Under the pieces are notes generated by a model. The model ran no database searches, was not told where the DNA came from, and worked only from the letters and a program-made list of their open reading frames with translations. A program made the position numbers and the translations under genes. A DNA stretch of 37,443 nt from Paulinella micropora (Eukaryota > Cercozoa > Imbricatea > Euglyphida), in NCBI GenBank assembly GCA_009731375.1, contig BJOX01000013.1:368615-406057 (forward strand). Direction: 5' to 3'. Within the stretch, counting starts at the first letter, position 1. Each line of letters starts with the position of its first letter. Shown here piece after piece: positions 1 through 8,197 of this stretch.

Positions 1-285
1 CCCGCGCTGGCAAACACGTGCGTGCACGGGCCGCTGGTTGAACAAGCCTGTGGCGGCGTGCCGTCGCCCCAGTCTACCAGCCATTGTGGCTCGTCCTGCG
101 TCAATTGCCGGCGGCGTGCGACAATTGCTGTCGAGCCCGCGGCCGGCAGCGTCCACACCGCGCCGGCGGCGCCGACGGACAGCTCGAGCAACAGGTCCGT
201 CGCTTCCGGTGCGCGCCAGGCGCAATCCGCCAAGGACACCACCGTCAACGCCAGCGCTAGTAAGCAAGCGTTCATCGTCGTCTAG
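1..285 (+). CDS. Possible 3' end of a host coding region (partial)
   Basis: The first frame is open from the window edge to a TAG at 283-285. It gives about 94 residues rich in Ala, Ser, Thr and Arg, with five cysteines in the first half. A second frame is also open to position 289, as expected of GC-rich DNA, so coding potential is uncertain. No family is recognised. If real, it is the C-terminal end of a gene that starts outside the window. It is compositionally like the F-box-like gene downstream and unlike the AT-rich viral DNA. Confidence 0.25.
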   Translation, partial: PALANTCVHGPLVEQACGGVPSPQSTSHCGSSCVNCRRRATIAVEPAAGSVHTAPAAPTDSSSNRSVASGARQAQSAKDTTVNASASKQAFIVV

Positions 286-289
286 CTAG

Positions 290-579
290 TAGGGAAAAAC
301 AAAGTGATATTGCCAATGGACTGGCGTTGCCGGTCGAAGGCTTTCTCTTTTTTTTTTGCGGGTTTTTTAAGATTTTGAAGAAAGAAAAGGCTAGTCCCGT
401 TTTTTAACATATAGCAAACAAAACAAAAAAAAAACAAAAATTGGAAGGGAGAGAGAGAGAGGGTGTGTAGTTGGGAGGGGGGGGGGAAGGGGTGAGGACG
501 CGGGGGAAGGCTTTGGACCCCTTTTTTTTGTGCCTCCAAAAACAAAACCCTGAGAAATCGTTGTTAGTTAGCGCAAGGC
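290..579. other. Low-complexity intergenic spacer
   Basis: This stretch consists of homopolymer and dinucleotide tracts: runs of T near 349-370, A runs near 421-440, a GA repeat near 451-461, a G run near 476-487 and a T run near 522-530. An open frame of 87 codons on the minus strand is made of these tracts and looks spurious. It separates the partial gene at the left edge from the promoter of the F-box-like gene. Confidence 0.6.
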
Positions 580-586
580 TATAAAA
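580..586 (+). promoter_or_regulatory. TATA box of the F-box/LRR-like gene
   Basis: A perfect TATAAAA lies 49 bases before the ATG at 635. If transcription starts about 30 bases downstream, the leader would be short (around 25 nt) and would contain the C run near 615-622. This is the only clear core promoter element in the left flank. Confidence 0.5.
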
Positions 587-634
587 TGACCAGCAAATAA
601 GTCACTTGCCTATCCCCCCCCCATCCTCAGGCAA

Positions 635-1315
635 ATGAACGTGCCGCCGCGCAAGCGCGCCAAACACGACGTTCCGTCTGTGCAGACCTCTCCGTTGCTA
701 AGCCTGCCCGAGGATGTGTGGGAACTGGTCGTCGGTCTGGTCGATGATATGTCTTGGCGATTTGCGGTCTGGTCCCTTGTCTGCCGAACAGCCAGAGACG
801 GCATTCGCCCCGCGTCGTTCCCCGCGCTGCGCGTGCGCTCGGGTAGACCGCCGATACCCGAGGCCCGGTGGCAAGAATGGAAAGAGATTTCATGCCTGAC
901 CATCGACGGCAGCGGCTCCGCTGTTCTGCCGCTTGTCAGGAAGCACCGGATTACCGTGCAGACTATTTTGCTAAACATCGTCACGGATCGGGACCTAAGA
1001 GAAGCAGTGCACATCAGGGGGCTGAAGCGCTTGGGCAACATTTACAACGTAACCTCGCCTTCTGGGGCTGGCTTCACGCCCCCCTTAGCCCCGTGCGAGA
1101 CCTGGCTGAGCAACTGTCAGTACGCCAGCGATGGGGCGATCAGTGAATGGCTGCGGGCCAAAAAACCGGAAACCTTGGTTTTGAGGGGGGTGTGCTTGCA
1201 AAATGAGGCGCGCATCGGTGTGTGCGGTGTCATCGGTACGATGACCCAACTGCGGCAGCTCGACTTGGCTGGCAACTACGTCAACTTTTTTTCTGTTCCA
1301 ATTTCTTTTTTCTAA
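635..1315 (+). pseudogene. F-box/LRR-like host protein, truncated by the viral element
   Basis: After a basic N-terminus, residues about 24-60 match an F-box: LPEDVWELVVGLVDD, then a W..V......R segment. F-box proteins bind SKP1 and present substrates to SCF ubiquitin ligases. The C-terminal part has leucine-rich-repeat character, with an LxxLxLAGN-type segment at about residues 208-218. The frame ends 7-10 codons after GC-rich DNA switches to T-rich viral DNA near 1285, so the last residues (VPISFF) are not native. LRR proteins of this kind normally continue for several more repeats. No continuation was seen on the far side of the element, so the gene looks broken or rearranged. The start is supported by the TATA box 49 bases upstream. 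Confidence 0.6.
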
Positions 1316-1568
1316 AGCGAATAAGTTTATCCTCCTCTACTTCATTATTTTCAATAGTCATTCGTTTTAACATCTCATTGATAGCATCAACCTTAATTAT
1401 GTCTGTTTGTTTCTTTTCAACGAGACAAGCGATTTCTTTATCAGTTTTTGAAATTCTTTCTTCGCAAGCGATTTTATCCTTATTTAGTCTATTCTTACAA
1501 TGCCTACGAATTTCATATTCCTCCAACCAATCGGATTTAGTTTTGATTCTGATTGGAATTAAGTTCAT
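1281..1568 (-). CDS. Small charged coiled-coil-like protein at the left viral edge
   Basis: A 95-residue frame starts MNLIPIRIKTKSDW and is rich in Lys, Glu and Arg, with heptad-like spacing through most of its length. Its last codons run over the host-virus junction (stop at 1281-1283), so the natural C-terminus may be lost. The frame is open further upstream through the iteron-like array, but this start avoids translating the repeat. No family is recognised. It is convergent with the truncated F-box-like gene. Confidence 0.35.
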   Translation of the reverse strand: MNLIPIRIKTKSDWLEEYEIRRHCKNRLNKDKIACEERISKTDKEIACLVEKKQTDIIKVDAINEMLKRMTIENNEVEEDKLIRFRKKKLEQKKS

Positions 1569-1571
1569 TAC

Positions 1572-1687
1572 TGCGACAAAAAAGTGAAATTTTGTCGCAA
1601 CAAAAAAGTGAAATTCTGTCGCAACCTCTGCGACAATGCAACCAAAAGTGAAAAAATGTCGCGACAAAACAGTGATTTTTTGTCGCA
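1572..1687. repeat. Iteron-like array of TGTCGC / AAAAGTGAAA units
   Basis: Four copies of a unit containing TGTCGCAACAAAA followed by GTGAAA or GTGATT are visible. The GTG cores lie at 1584, 1608, 1648 and 1672, a spacing of 24, 40 and 24. GCGACAAAA and TTTTGTCGC also make short inverted repeats, for example 1573-1598 and 1661-1686. The array lies between the leftmost small gene and the integrase side. It could be a replication origin, a binding site for an element-encoded protein, or a subterminal repeat recognised by the integrase. The sequence alone does not decide. Confidence 0.6.
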
Positions 1688-2048
1688 TGGACATATTCGC
1701 GGAAATAGAATTTTCTAGAATTGATGTAATAAATAACACTTCAAATACTTTCTTTTTCAACAAATTCTTAGACGGCGCGTGTGTAGTCAAATGGTTAGTA
1801 AGCATGCCGTTGAAAATGTGGTCGCCAGTTCAATTCTGGTTGATGGTTTGACATACACTGCGTCATCTTCTTTTTTGCTCATAAATCTAATATTACCTTC
1901 GCCTTTTTTTCTCGCTTTGAAGTTCTTATGTTCTCTGGTTGAATGTCTTCACGTTTTAGCAGTTATTTTGTCTTTTTTTCTTTAATAACTTCTTTAGTTT
2001 GCTCCTTCATATCTTTTTCTTCGTCAATTGGTTTGATAAAATCTGTTT

Positions 2049-2930
2049 TCAATAATCTCTTGGACTTACTAACTCATCGTTATTTAATATGATTTTAAAA
2101 CCCTTCCGTCCCTTGACTTTATAAATAATCTTGCTGAAAGTCTTACCACCTTTGGAGAAAACATTTCGTTTGTTTTCTTTTCTTACACTATCTCCAACAT
2201 TGAATTCGTCAATTAAATGATCACGAGTGATTTTCTGTGTATTTTTGTCTCTCCCGAAAAATACTTCAGCTGGTTTGGCCTGAATTCCTCTATGAACTTT
2301 GTGATTATAAGCATTGACTAAGTCTTCAATATAACTAACCCAATCAAAATTACGATTGGTTTCAAATAAAAGGTCAAGCCATCTCCTTATACTTCTTATA
2401 ACTCTATCAACAACCGCAAGTGCTCTATGGTCGCCAACTTCAACGATATCATGTTTAATTTCATTTTCAATAAAATATTCACGGGTCGCTCCTTTATATT
2501 CTCCCCCGCTGTCGGTAGTAATTGATTTGGGTTTATATTTGATTGATTTCAAAGCATAATAAACTTCTTTCGCTGTTTTATTTTTTAGTGGAATAATTAT
2601 TAAATATCGGCTATGACAATCAATCCAAACAAGCATCCAAGCATAGCCCTTATTGCTCCACACGTAGTGTGAGCCGTCCGCAAGGCGGACTGTCCCTTTC
2701 TTATCTTTTATCTTACTCATATCTGCTAAGTCAAGAAAGACTTGGTCTAATGGTTTATCAACCCATATAGTGTTCCATATTTTTGGGTTCTTTTTCTGGT
2801 GGTGAATTTCCAGTGCTTCTTCTTCCTTTGTTTTAACTACTTCTCCCTTAGGTGTGTCTTCTAATTGAATATTACGATTTTGATTATTGATAATTGTATG
2901 TTTAAGGTCAAGTTGATTTTCCTCACTCAA
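2049..2930 (-). CDS. Retroviral-type (rve) DDE integrase of the viral element
   Basis: This 293-residue protein should insert the viral DNA into host chromosomes, as integrases of Polintons and PLVs do. The rve core runs from about residue 58 to 225. The first acidic residue is D67 in FLDLADM, the next block is WIDCHSRYL...PLKNKT (102-118), and the second is D140 in TTDSGGEY. The third position, 35 residues on, is D175 in AVVDRVIRSI, where the family nearly always has Glu. The C-terminus (241-293) has the SH3-like pattern FNVGDSVR...YKVKGRKGFKIILNNDELV. The first 50 residues are polar with no clear HHCC zinc finger. The frame is intact, unlike most neighbours. It starts 7 bases after the stop of the charged protein on the same strand, which suggests co-transcription. 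Confidence 0.85.
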   Translation of the reverse strand: MSEENQLDLKHTIINNQNRNIQLEDTPKGEVVKTKEEEALEIHHQKKNPKIWNTIWVDKPLDQVFLDLADMSKIKDKKGTVRLADGSHYVWSNKGYAWMLVWIDCHSRYLIIIPLKNKTAKEVYYALKSIKYKPKSITTDSGGEYKGATREYFIENEIKHDIVEVGDHRALAVVDRVIRSIRRWLDLLFETNRNFDWVSYIEDLVNAYNHKVHRGIQAKPAEVFFGRDKNTQKITRDHLIDEFNVGDSVRKENKRNVFSKGGKTFSKIIYKVKGRKGFKIILNNDELVSPRDY

Positions 2931-2937
2931 CTATATT

Positions 2938-3456
2938 TTAGAATTTTAAAAAGCATTTTTCAATATCATTAATTTTTTCTTTCTTATTTGTCTTTTCAGA
3001 TTGATTATAAACATTAACAGATATGTTTGACTTCTTACCTCTCCCTTTCTTCGGTTTCGGTTCTTCTTCTTCCTCACTACTCTCGCTTTCACTTTCTTCA
3101 ATCTCGGGCTCTGGTTTCTTGCTCTTCTTCTTTTCTCTCTTAGTTTCCGCTTTCTTTCTTCTTATCTTCATTTTCGCCATCTTTTCAGCAATGATATCAG
3201 TAAAATCACATTCACTTTCACTATCACTCTGCTCAGGTGTGTCATCTTGTTCCTTCTCATTAATGATATTGGTTGCTAAATTCTTATTTTCTATCTCTGC
3301 TATTTTTCTCTCCATATCTTCGTCTTCGCTTTTAACCGCGTTTCGGTATTGTTCCAAAACATTTTTACCATGCTCCATCTTTCGTTGTTTCGCTTTCGCT
3401 TTTATTCCTTCCACAGCATTACCCCAATTCTTACGGCTTGCTTCGGGAGACGGCAT
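2938..3456 (-). CDS. Highly charged protein upstream of the integrase
   Basis: A 172-residue intact frame with alternating Lys/Arg-rich and Glu/Ser-rich blocks: an acidic stretch at about 68-85, a basic one at 91-113 and a Ser/Glu run at about 117-133, followed by KPKKGRGKK. This composition suggests a nuclear or DNA-associated protein, but no domain is recognisable. It lies 7 bases upstream of the integrase on the minus strand, so the two probably form one transcription unit. It is divergent from the fibre gene across an AT-rich gap of about 85 bases. Confidence 0.6.
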   Translation of the reverse strand: MPSPEASRKNWGNAVEGIKAKAKQRKMEHGKNVLEQYRNAVKSEDEDMERKIAEIENKNLATNIINEKEQDDTPEQSDSESECDFTDIIAEKMAKMKIRRKKAETKREKKKSKKPEPEIEESESESSEEEEEPKPKKGRGKKSNISVNVYNQSEKTNKKEKINDIEKCFLKF

Positions 3457-3539
3457 ATTCTATAGTAAAAGTTTTATATTTTAATATCCACAAATTAAAT
3501 ATTTAATAAATATATACAACGGGTAGTCAGTACAAGAGT
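3457..3539. promoter_or_regulatory. AT-rich divergent promoter region between charged protein and fibre
   Basis: About 83 bases separate the start of the minus-strand gene (3456) from the open plus-strand fibre frame. They include AATATTTAATAAATATATAC (about 3499-3516), an A/T-only stretch suited to a TATA-type viral promoter. The assignment rests on position and composition only. Confidence 0.35.
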
Positions 3540-4858
3540 TTGTTAGGCTTGTCAGAAATTGCGGTGGACTCACTCAATATACTTAACTTAGACTTAACCA
3601 ATACCAACATAGTGGGCTTAAACACAGACAGAGTGCCAGAAGATGCTGACCCCGTAAATCTTTATTACACTGACGGCCGATTTGATGCGAGACTGGCTAC
3701 CAAAAGCACAACCGACATCAAAGAAGGAAAAAAATTATACTATACAGAGCAACGAATAAGGGACAACGACGAAGTCAAAGCCTCAACTCAACACCGCTCT
3801 AATACTTCCAATCCGCACCAAACCAGTTTATATAATTTGATAGACACAAACATATTTGCACAAGCGAGCGGACAATACTTAACTTACAACGATATAGAAT
3901 GCAAATGGAAGAATACAGCCCTTGGTTCAATTGATACACTTTCAGATGTAGTCATAACTGCACCGATAGCAGTGAATAGTTATCTCACGTATAATTCAAT
4001 AAACTGGGTAAATAAAACATTTCCGATAAATGTGGATGAATTCGGCAATATTAGTATGGGAAGGAAGAATATAACAGGAGTTAATTTACTAAATGACAAA
4101 GGTGTTGATGAATGGATATTTGAGCATAATGATAATAATAATAAGGTGACAGCAGCTGGAAGTATAGACTCACATAGCGATGTGACGATAACAGGCTTTC
4201 CAGCAGATAACCAACTGATTATGTATAGCACGGGGCAATGGAGAAACACCACACCACCCTTTCTTAGATTAGACGGCACTGCTAGTATGACGGGTGCACT
4301 AAATATGAATGGTTATGCTATTTCTACGTATAATGGAATTAATCTCGCTAATCTCGCAGTTGATGGTTCGGTGGTTAAACTAACAGGAGACGAAACCATA
4401 GGAGGAATTAAAACATTTAGCAGTATAATAAATGTGAGTGCTGGTCTTGATATGAAAAGTCAAAACATTACAAATGTAAATCAACTAAATGGCAGGTCTA
4501 TCACAACTTTGCTATCAGAGCACGATACGAACACGGCGAAAGTGTCGGCGAGTGGAAGTATTGATACACATAGCGATGTGATTATAACAACAGCATCAGA
4601 TAATCAACTACTCATTTATAGCACTGGACAATGGAGAAATGTGGCATCACCATTTATTAGATTAGACGGCACTGCTAGTATGACGGGAGGACTAAATATT
4701 GGAAATCAAAATATAACAAATGTAAATCTTGTTGATGGTGTGGATGTTTCTGTTCTTGATACTTCGGCAGTTAAAACCTCAGGAAACCAAACCATAGCAG
4801 GAATTAAGACATATAGCAGTGGTGTTGAAATTACTGGAAATTCAATAAATTCAACAAC

Positions 4859-4868
4859 NNNNNNNNNN
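4859..4868. other. Assembly gap (10 N) in the fibre gene
   Basis: The 17 bases before the gap (about 4842-4858) and the 17 after it (4869-4885) are the same except for one base. This suggests two overlapping contig ends that were placed side by side. The true gap may be zero or negative. Joined that way, the reading frame stays open. Confidence 0.7.
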
Positions 4869-5093
4869 TCAATCAATTCAACAACGAAGGGAACAGTCAT
4901 TGTTTTCAATTCTACCAGTAATATCGGTTCTATTGCTAGTTTGGATATGAACACGGCAACATATTACAACTTTGAAATTTCAGCGAAAAAAATAAGTTTT
5001 ATTATTGACGGGACGATTGTTTCGTGATTTAATGCTACTGGCTTAGATTGTAATAGTAGTAGGATTGTTAATCTAGGAGCACCACAAAATGCG

Positions 5094-5103
5094 NNNNNNN
5101 NNN
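5094..5103. other. Second assembly gap (10 N) in the fibre gene
   Basis: Again, 16 bases on each side are near-identical (AGCACCA, then C or T, then AAAATGCG). The copy after the gap reads TAA where the copy before it reads CAA. The apparent stop at this place may therefore be an allelic or sequencing difference in overlapping ends and not a real break. Confidence 0.7.
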
Positions 5104-6795
5104 AGCACCATAAAATGCGAATGAAGCGGTAAATAGGCAATATCTTGATTACAATTGTGTGAAACTAACAGGAGACCAAACAATAACAGGAATTAAAACA
5201 TTCAACGAGACGAGCACTGTGATAAAATATCTAACTTTAACACAAACGGCTGATTTTAATAATCAAGTTATCATTAATGGTGGAAATATTACATATAACG
5301 GGGCGAGGATATTAAACCAAAATGGAGGAGATATATTCTTTTCACAGACATCAGGTGATTATCAATATTTCTTATTTACTCTAAATACCGCTACAAGTGG
5401 AACCGCAGACCAAAGAGGTTATGTATTCACTAATGTAGCATTTGATGTAAAAGGGGCGGGACTTTATATTTCAAAACTTTTGGATAATAAAAGTGCTTCG
5501 ACTGACATTGTTCGTTATAACAATGCTGGTGGTATGCGGTTTTATGGTGCTTTGGATATGAACTCGAACAACATAACAAGTGGTGGAACAATAACGGGAA
5601 CATCAATCACTTCAACTGCTGGCATGTCTACAACAACATTAACGGCAAGCGATAAAATAACAACAGCGCTTGGCAAACCGATAATCATAGGCAGAACAAC
5701 GAAAGGAGTGGGAGTAACTGGTGGCTTAGAATTATATGGAACAGACGGAAATACGAATGGTCCGCATATTCAAGCATTTGTTCATACATCATTTATCCCA
5801 CATTCCAATTATTGAATTATAGTCAGGACAATATTGCTTTAAGTTTTGATAGTTATTGGGAGGGAGGTGGCTGGAAATCAAGCAACGTAAACTCCAGCTT
5901 TCAAATATACAAGATGAGCAACAAACTCGCTTTTAACTACAAATCAGGAGTATCACTTGGAGGAGCCATAGCATTTAGCGAGGCGATGGACATAAGCAAC
6001 ACAGGGGCAATAACGGCGAATGCGGGTATTACATACTCTGGGATACTAACGGCCACAACATTAACTGGTGGAGCAAAGATAGGAATACAAGGAGGAACAG
6101 ATGGGACAAATACACGCGGAATATTTATATGGGAAACAGGAAATTCAGACTGGGGCATTTATATGTCTCAATCTGGTGCGAGTAAATCATTAAGTGGAGG
6201 AACAGCGCCAACAGGAGGAGTAGGAGGTGGTATAACTACTCATGCTATAAGATTTAGAGTTGGTAATGGTTCAACGAATGGTTGTATATGGGAGAATAGT
6301 TCAAATACTGCTTTAATGTCTTTGAGAGGAAGCGATGGACAATTATGGGTATTGTCTAATCCAATTCAATATTCAGACAGGAGAAAAAAAGAAGATATAA
6401 AGGAATGCTTAGGCTTAGATTTTATTAATAAGTTAAATCCAGTCTGCTATCGTATGATTGACGACAACAAGAAACAGAGAACGGGTTTGATAGCACAGGA
6501 ATTAGAGGAAATACTAACAGAAATGAATATGCTAGATTTTGGCGGTTTTATAAAAGAAACAATTATGGTTCCGTGTCAAAAGCAAAGAAAAGAATGCGAA
6601 TTGAAAGGTGTGAGTGTTAATCCAGAAGATGTTAAATGTGTTGATAGTGGTGATGTCGGTTATGGTATAGGTTATTCCGAGTTTATCGCCCCATTAATTA
6701 AAGCGGTTCAACAATTATCAGAAAAGGTAGTTAATTTAGAAAAAGAAAATAAAACTTTACTTAATATATTACAAGACCAAGCAAACCAATTAGCA

Positions 6796-6906
6796 GAATA
6801 TTTATCAACTACACTCCCATCTGGCTAATCGCCAGATTCCCGTTTGTTGATAAATGATATTTGACAATAAACGAAAGTGCGAATAGCACGAAGTGAAATT
6901 GTCAAA
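6796..6906. repeat. Paired inverted-repeat units after the fibre gene
   Basis: The first unit (6796-6854) has arms TTTATCAAC / GTTGATAAA around the palindrome ATCTGGC-TAATC-GCCAGAT (6819-6837). The second (6856-6906) has arms TTTGACAAT / ATTGTCAAA around a GTGCGAATAGCACGAAGTG core. The first overlaps the 3' end of the fibre coding region and the second ends on the ATG at 6906. The arms differ from those of other copies but keep their pairing. Confidence 0.7.
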
Positions 6907-7252
6907 TGCCACCTAGATTACACCCACCACCTCCGCTCATTGATATGACAGATGGCGAACTAACACCAGAATTAAAAAATCGTGTTTTGGACATTTCGTT
7001 GAAGACTGAGGAAAAAAAGTAGAGCACGAATTGGAAGATAACTGGAATTGTTGTTGTATAAAAAACAGACCGACCGACAGCCGACTTATTAAATACTTAT
7101 TTCAAATGGGTATCATTATTGCCATTATAACCCTTTGTATCGTAAGGCTATCTGAAAAGAACTTGCCGTGCGAGGTTGCTAATACTTATGTCGGTATTTT
7201 AACACTATTGATTGGCATCTGCCTTCCTTCGCCTTCTAGTTCAAAGAAGTGA
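6906..7252 (+). pseudogene. Small two-TM membrane protein, frameshifted in an A7 tract
   Basis: The ATG at 6906 opens a Pro-rich N-terminus (MPPRLHPPPPLIDM) and a helical ELTPELKNRVLDISLKTEE segment that stops at 7022. In the next frame from about 7019, the sequence continues as VEHELEDNWNCCCIKN and then two hydrophobic segments, about 7106-7157 (MGIIIAIITLCIVRL) and 7184-7220 (YVGILTLLIGICL), ending at the TGA at 7250-7252. A one-base change in the A run at 7012-7018 would join them into a protein of about 115 residues. The alternative is two tiny genes. A small virion membrane protein is plausible. No family name can be given. Confidence 0.5.
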
Positions 7253-7459
7253 GCACTCGTATAAGTGGATTTTATACCACGAAGCATCATTACCCGCACA
7301 GATTAACGACAGGGCTTCATCAAAACTAACACACCACTCGCTTTGAGGTTTGTAAATACATTTATACTTAGTTTCAATACCTTGCTTTATACAATAAGCA
7401 CACGCATCTCGCTTTGTTTGATTTACTCTGCTATAAAAGTCGCAAGCCGTCCGCGACAT
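7241..7459 (-). CDS. Small Cys-rich protein
   Basis: A 72-residue frame from the ATG at 7457-7459, starting MSRTACDFYSRVNQ, with six cysteines including CAYC and single Cys near the end. The longer open frame upstream is made only of the repeated intergenic palindrome sequence, so this internal start is preferred. The gene is convergent with the membrane protein and overlaps its last 12 bases. A zinc-binding fold is possible. No family is recognised. Confidence 0.4.
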   Translation of the reverse strand: MSRTACDFYSRVNQTKRDACAYCIKQGIETKYKCIYKPQSEWCVSFDEALSLICAGNDASWYKIHLYECSLL

Positions 7460-7620
7460 AGCAAATCTCCAACAAGTTGGAGATAACACAAAAATAATAT
7501 TAATAACATAATATATTATATAGAAACTTTTTGAAAAACATAGCAAATCTCCAACAAGTTGGAGATAACACAAATAATAATATTAATAACATAATATATT
7601 ATATAGAAACGTTTTGAAAA
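7457..7620. repeat. Tandem 82-bp duplication with palindromes
   Basis: Two head-to-tail copies (about 7457-7538 and 7539-7620) differ at only a few bases. Each begins with CATAGCAAATCTCCAACAAG and contains the palindrome ATCTCCAAC-AA-GTTGGAGAT (7465-7484 and 7547-7566), followed by an A/T-only tract containing TAATATATTATATAG. It lies upstream of the Cys-rich gene and the 92-residue gene, so it may hold promoters for one or both. Confidence 0.75.
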
Positions 7621-7755
7621 AGTTTCACAAAAAAAACGATTTTGCTAAAAGGTTTTTGAAATCTTTATTTTTAAGCAATGACGGAGTTCAAATACCAAAA
7701 GATTATTTTTCTAAGCAATGATTTTGTGGGTAAATAATTCAACAAGAACATTCAA

Positions 7756-8034
7756 ATGTCATTTACACCCACCAAAATGAATGTTAAGTTTATTCACTAC
7801 TATAACGACCAGACGGAAACCAAAACCAGAATTCTTTGCATGGATAGAATTGGAATTATTGGCACATTCTCTGACAGCACAACAGCAAACATTTCAAACC
7901 TTAGTTATAATTTAGGTGTCGTTGGATGGACGGACGGACAATATACATTTAAAGTCCTTGAAACTGACAGCGGAAATATTGATACAGGAAATTTAGCAGG
8001 CCGAATTGTTGTGTGTTTGGAATTCTTAGGGTGA
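7756..8034 (+). CDS. 92-residue protein upstream of the ATPase, function unknown
   Basis: An intact frame starting MSFTPTKMNVKFIHYYND. Alternating polar and hydrophobic residues suggest an all-beta fold, with no signal peptide or membrane segment. The TGA stop (8032-8034) overlaps the GATATTT of the following inverted-repeat unit. Its place among virion genes suggests a small capsid or cement protein, but this is inference from context only. Confidence 0.6.
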   Translation: MSFTPTKMNVKFIHYYNDQTETKTRILCMDRIGIIGTFSDSTTANISNLSYNLGVVGWTDGQYTFKVLETDSGNIDTGNLAGRIVVCLEFLG

Positions 8035-8197
8035 TATTTATCAACTTCACTCTCATTCGCTTCGCTCATACTCGTAATTTCAAACTTGTTTGAGATATTG
8101 ATAAACATCGAACACCTATTTATTTTAAACCATAAAGAAAAAACGATGTTTTAGAATAAGCGAGAGTGCGGAGCACGAAGCGCAATTCCAAAATATC
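8033..8197. repeat. Opposed inverted-repeat units before the ATPase gene
   Basis: The forward unit (8033-8110) runs from GATATTTATCAA to TTGATAAACATCG and holds CACTCTCATTCGCTTCGC and the palindrome core TCAAAC-TT-GTTTGA (8077-8096). The reverse unit (8144-8197) runs from CGATGTTTTAGAAT to ATTCCAAAATATC and holds GAGAGTGCGGAGCACGAAGCGC. The two are related as reverse complements in ends and core but not in arms. The reverse unit abuts the ATPase ATG. Confidence 0.8.

Larger units (their letters stand above)
3540..6828 (+). pseudogene. Phage-like tail fibre with C-terminal S74 chaperone, broken
   Basis: Three consecutive frames (3540-5027, 5159-5815, 5812-6828) encode one long fibre. The first has no ATG and is open from 3510. 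The shaft is Asn/Thr/Gly/Ser-rich with a 131-codon repeat (about 4158-4300 and 4553-4690), typical of trimeric beta-structured fibres. Short modules such as KLTGDETIGGIKTF recur. The last 155 residues match the intramolecular chaperone (peptidase S74) of phage fibres: SDRRKK supplies the Ser188-Lys193 dyad of the last frame, followed by INKLNPVCYR, TGLIAQELEE and a C-terminal coiled coil. In that family the chaperone trimerises the fibre and then cuts itself off. Defects are a TGA at 5025-5027 with coding sense continuing past it, a frameshift near 5790 and two 10-N gaps. The last codons overlap an inverted-repeat unit. Confidence 0.75.

Noticed and set aside
282-545. 87-codon minus-strand frame in the left flank
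   Set aside because: It is built from homopolymer and GA-repeat tracts, with long Phe, Lys and Pro runs. No protein-like composition.
1771-1850. tRNA-like sequence (AGTCAAATGGTTAG, TTGAAAA and CCAGTTCAATTCTGG blocks) beside the integrase
   Set aside because: The T-arm pairs well and spacing is roughly right, but no seven-base acceptor stem forms, and the anticodon stem pairs only with several wobbles in any register. At best it is a decayed tRNA or chance similarity. A covariance-model scan would settle it.
3023-3484. 153-codon plus-strand frame full of Ser, Phe and Leu
   Set aside because: It is the antisense of the Glu/Lys/Ser-rich charged protein, and its hydrophobic look is a by-product of that.
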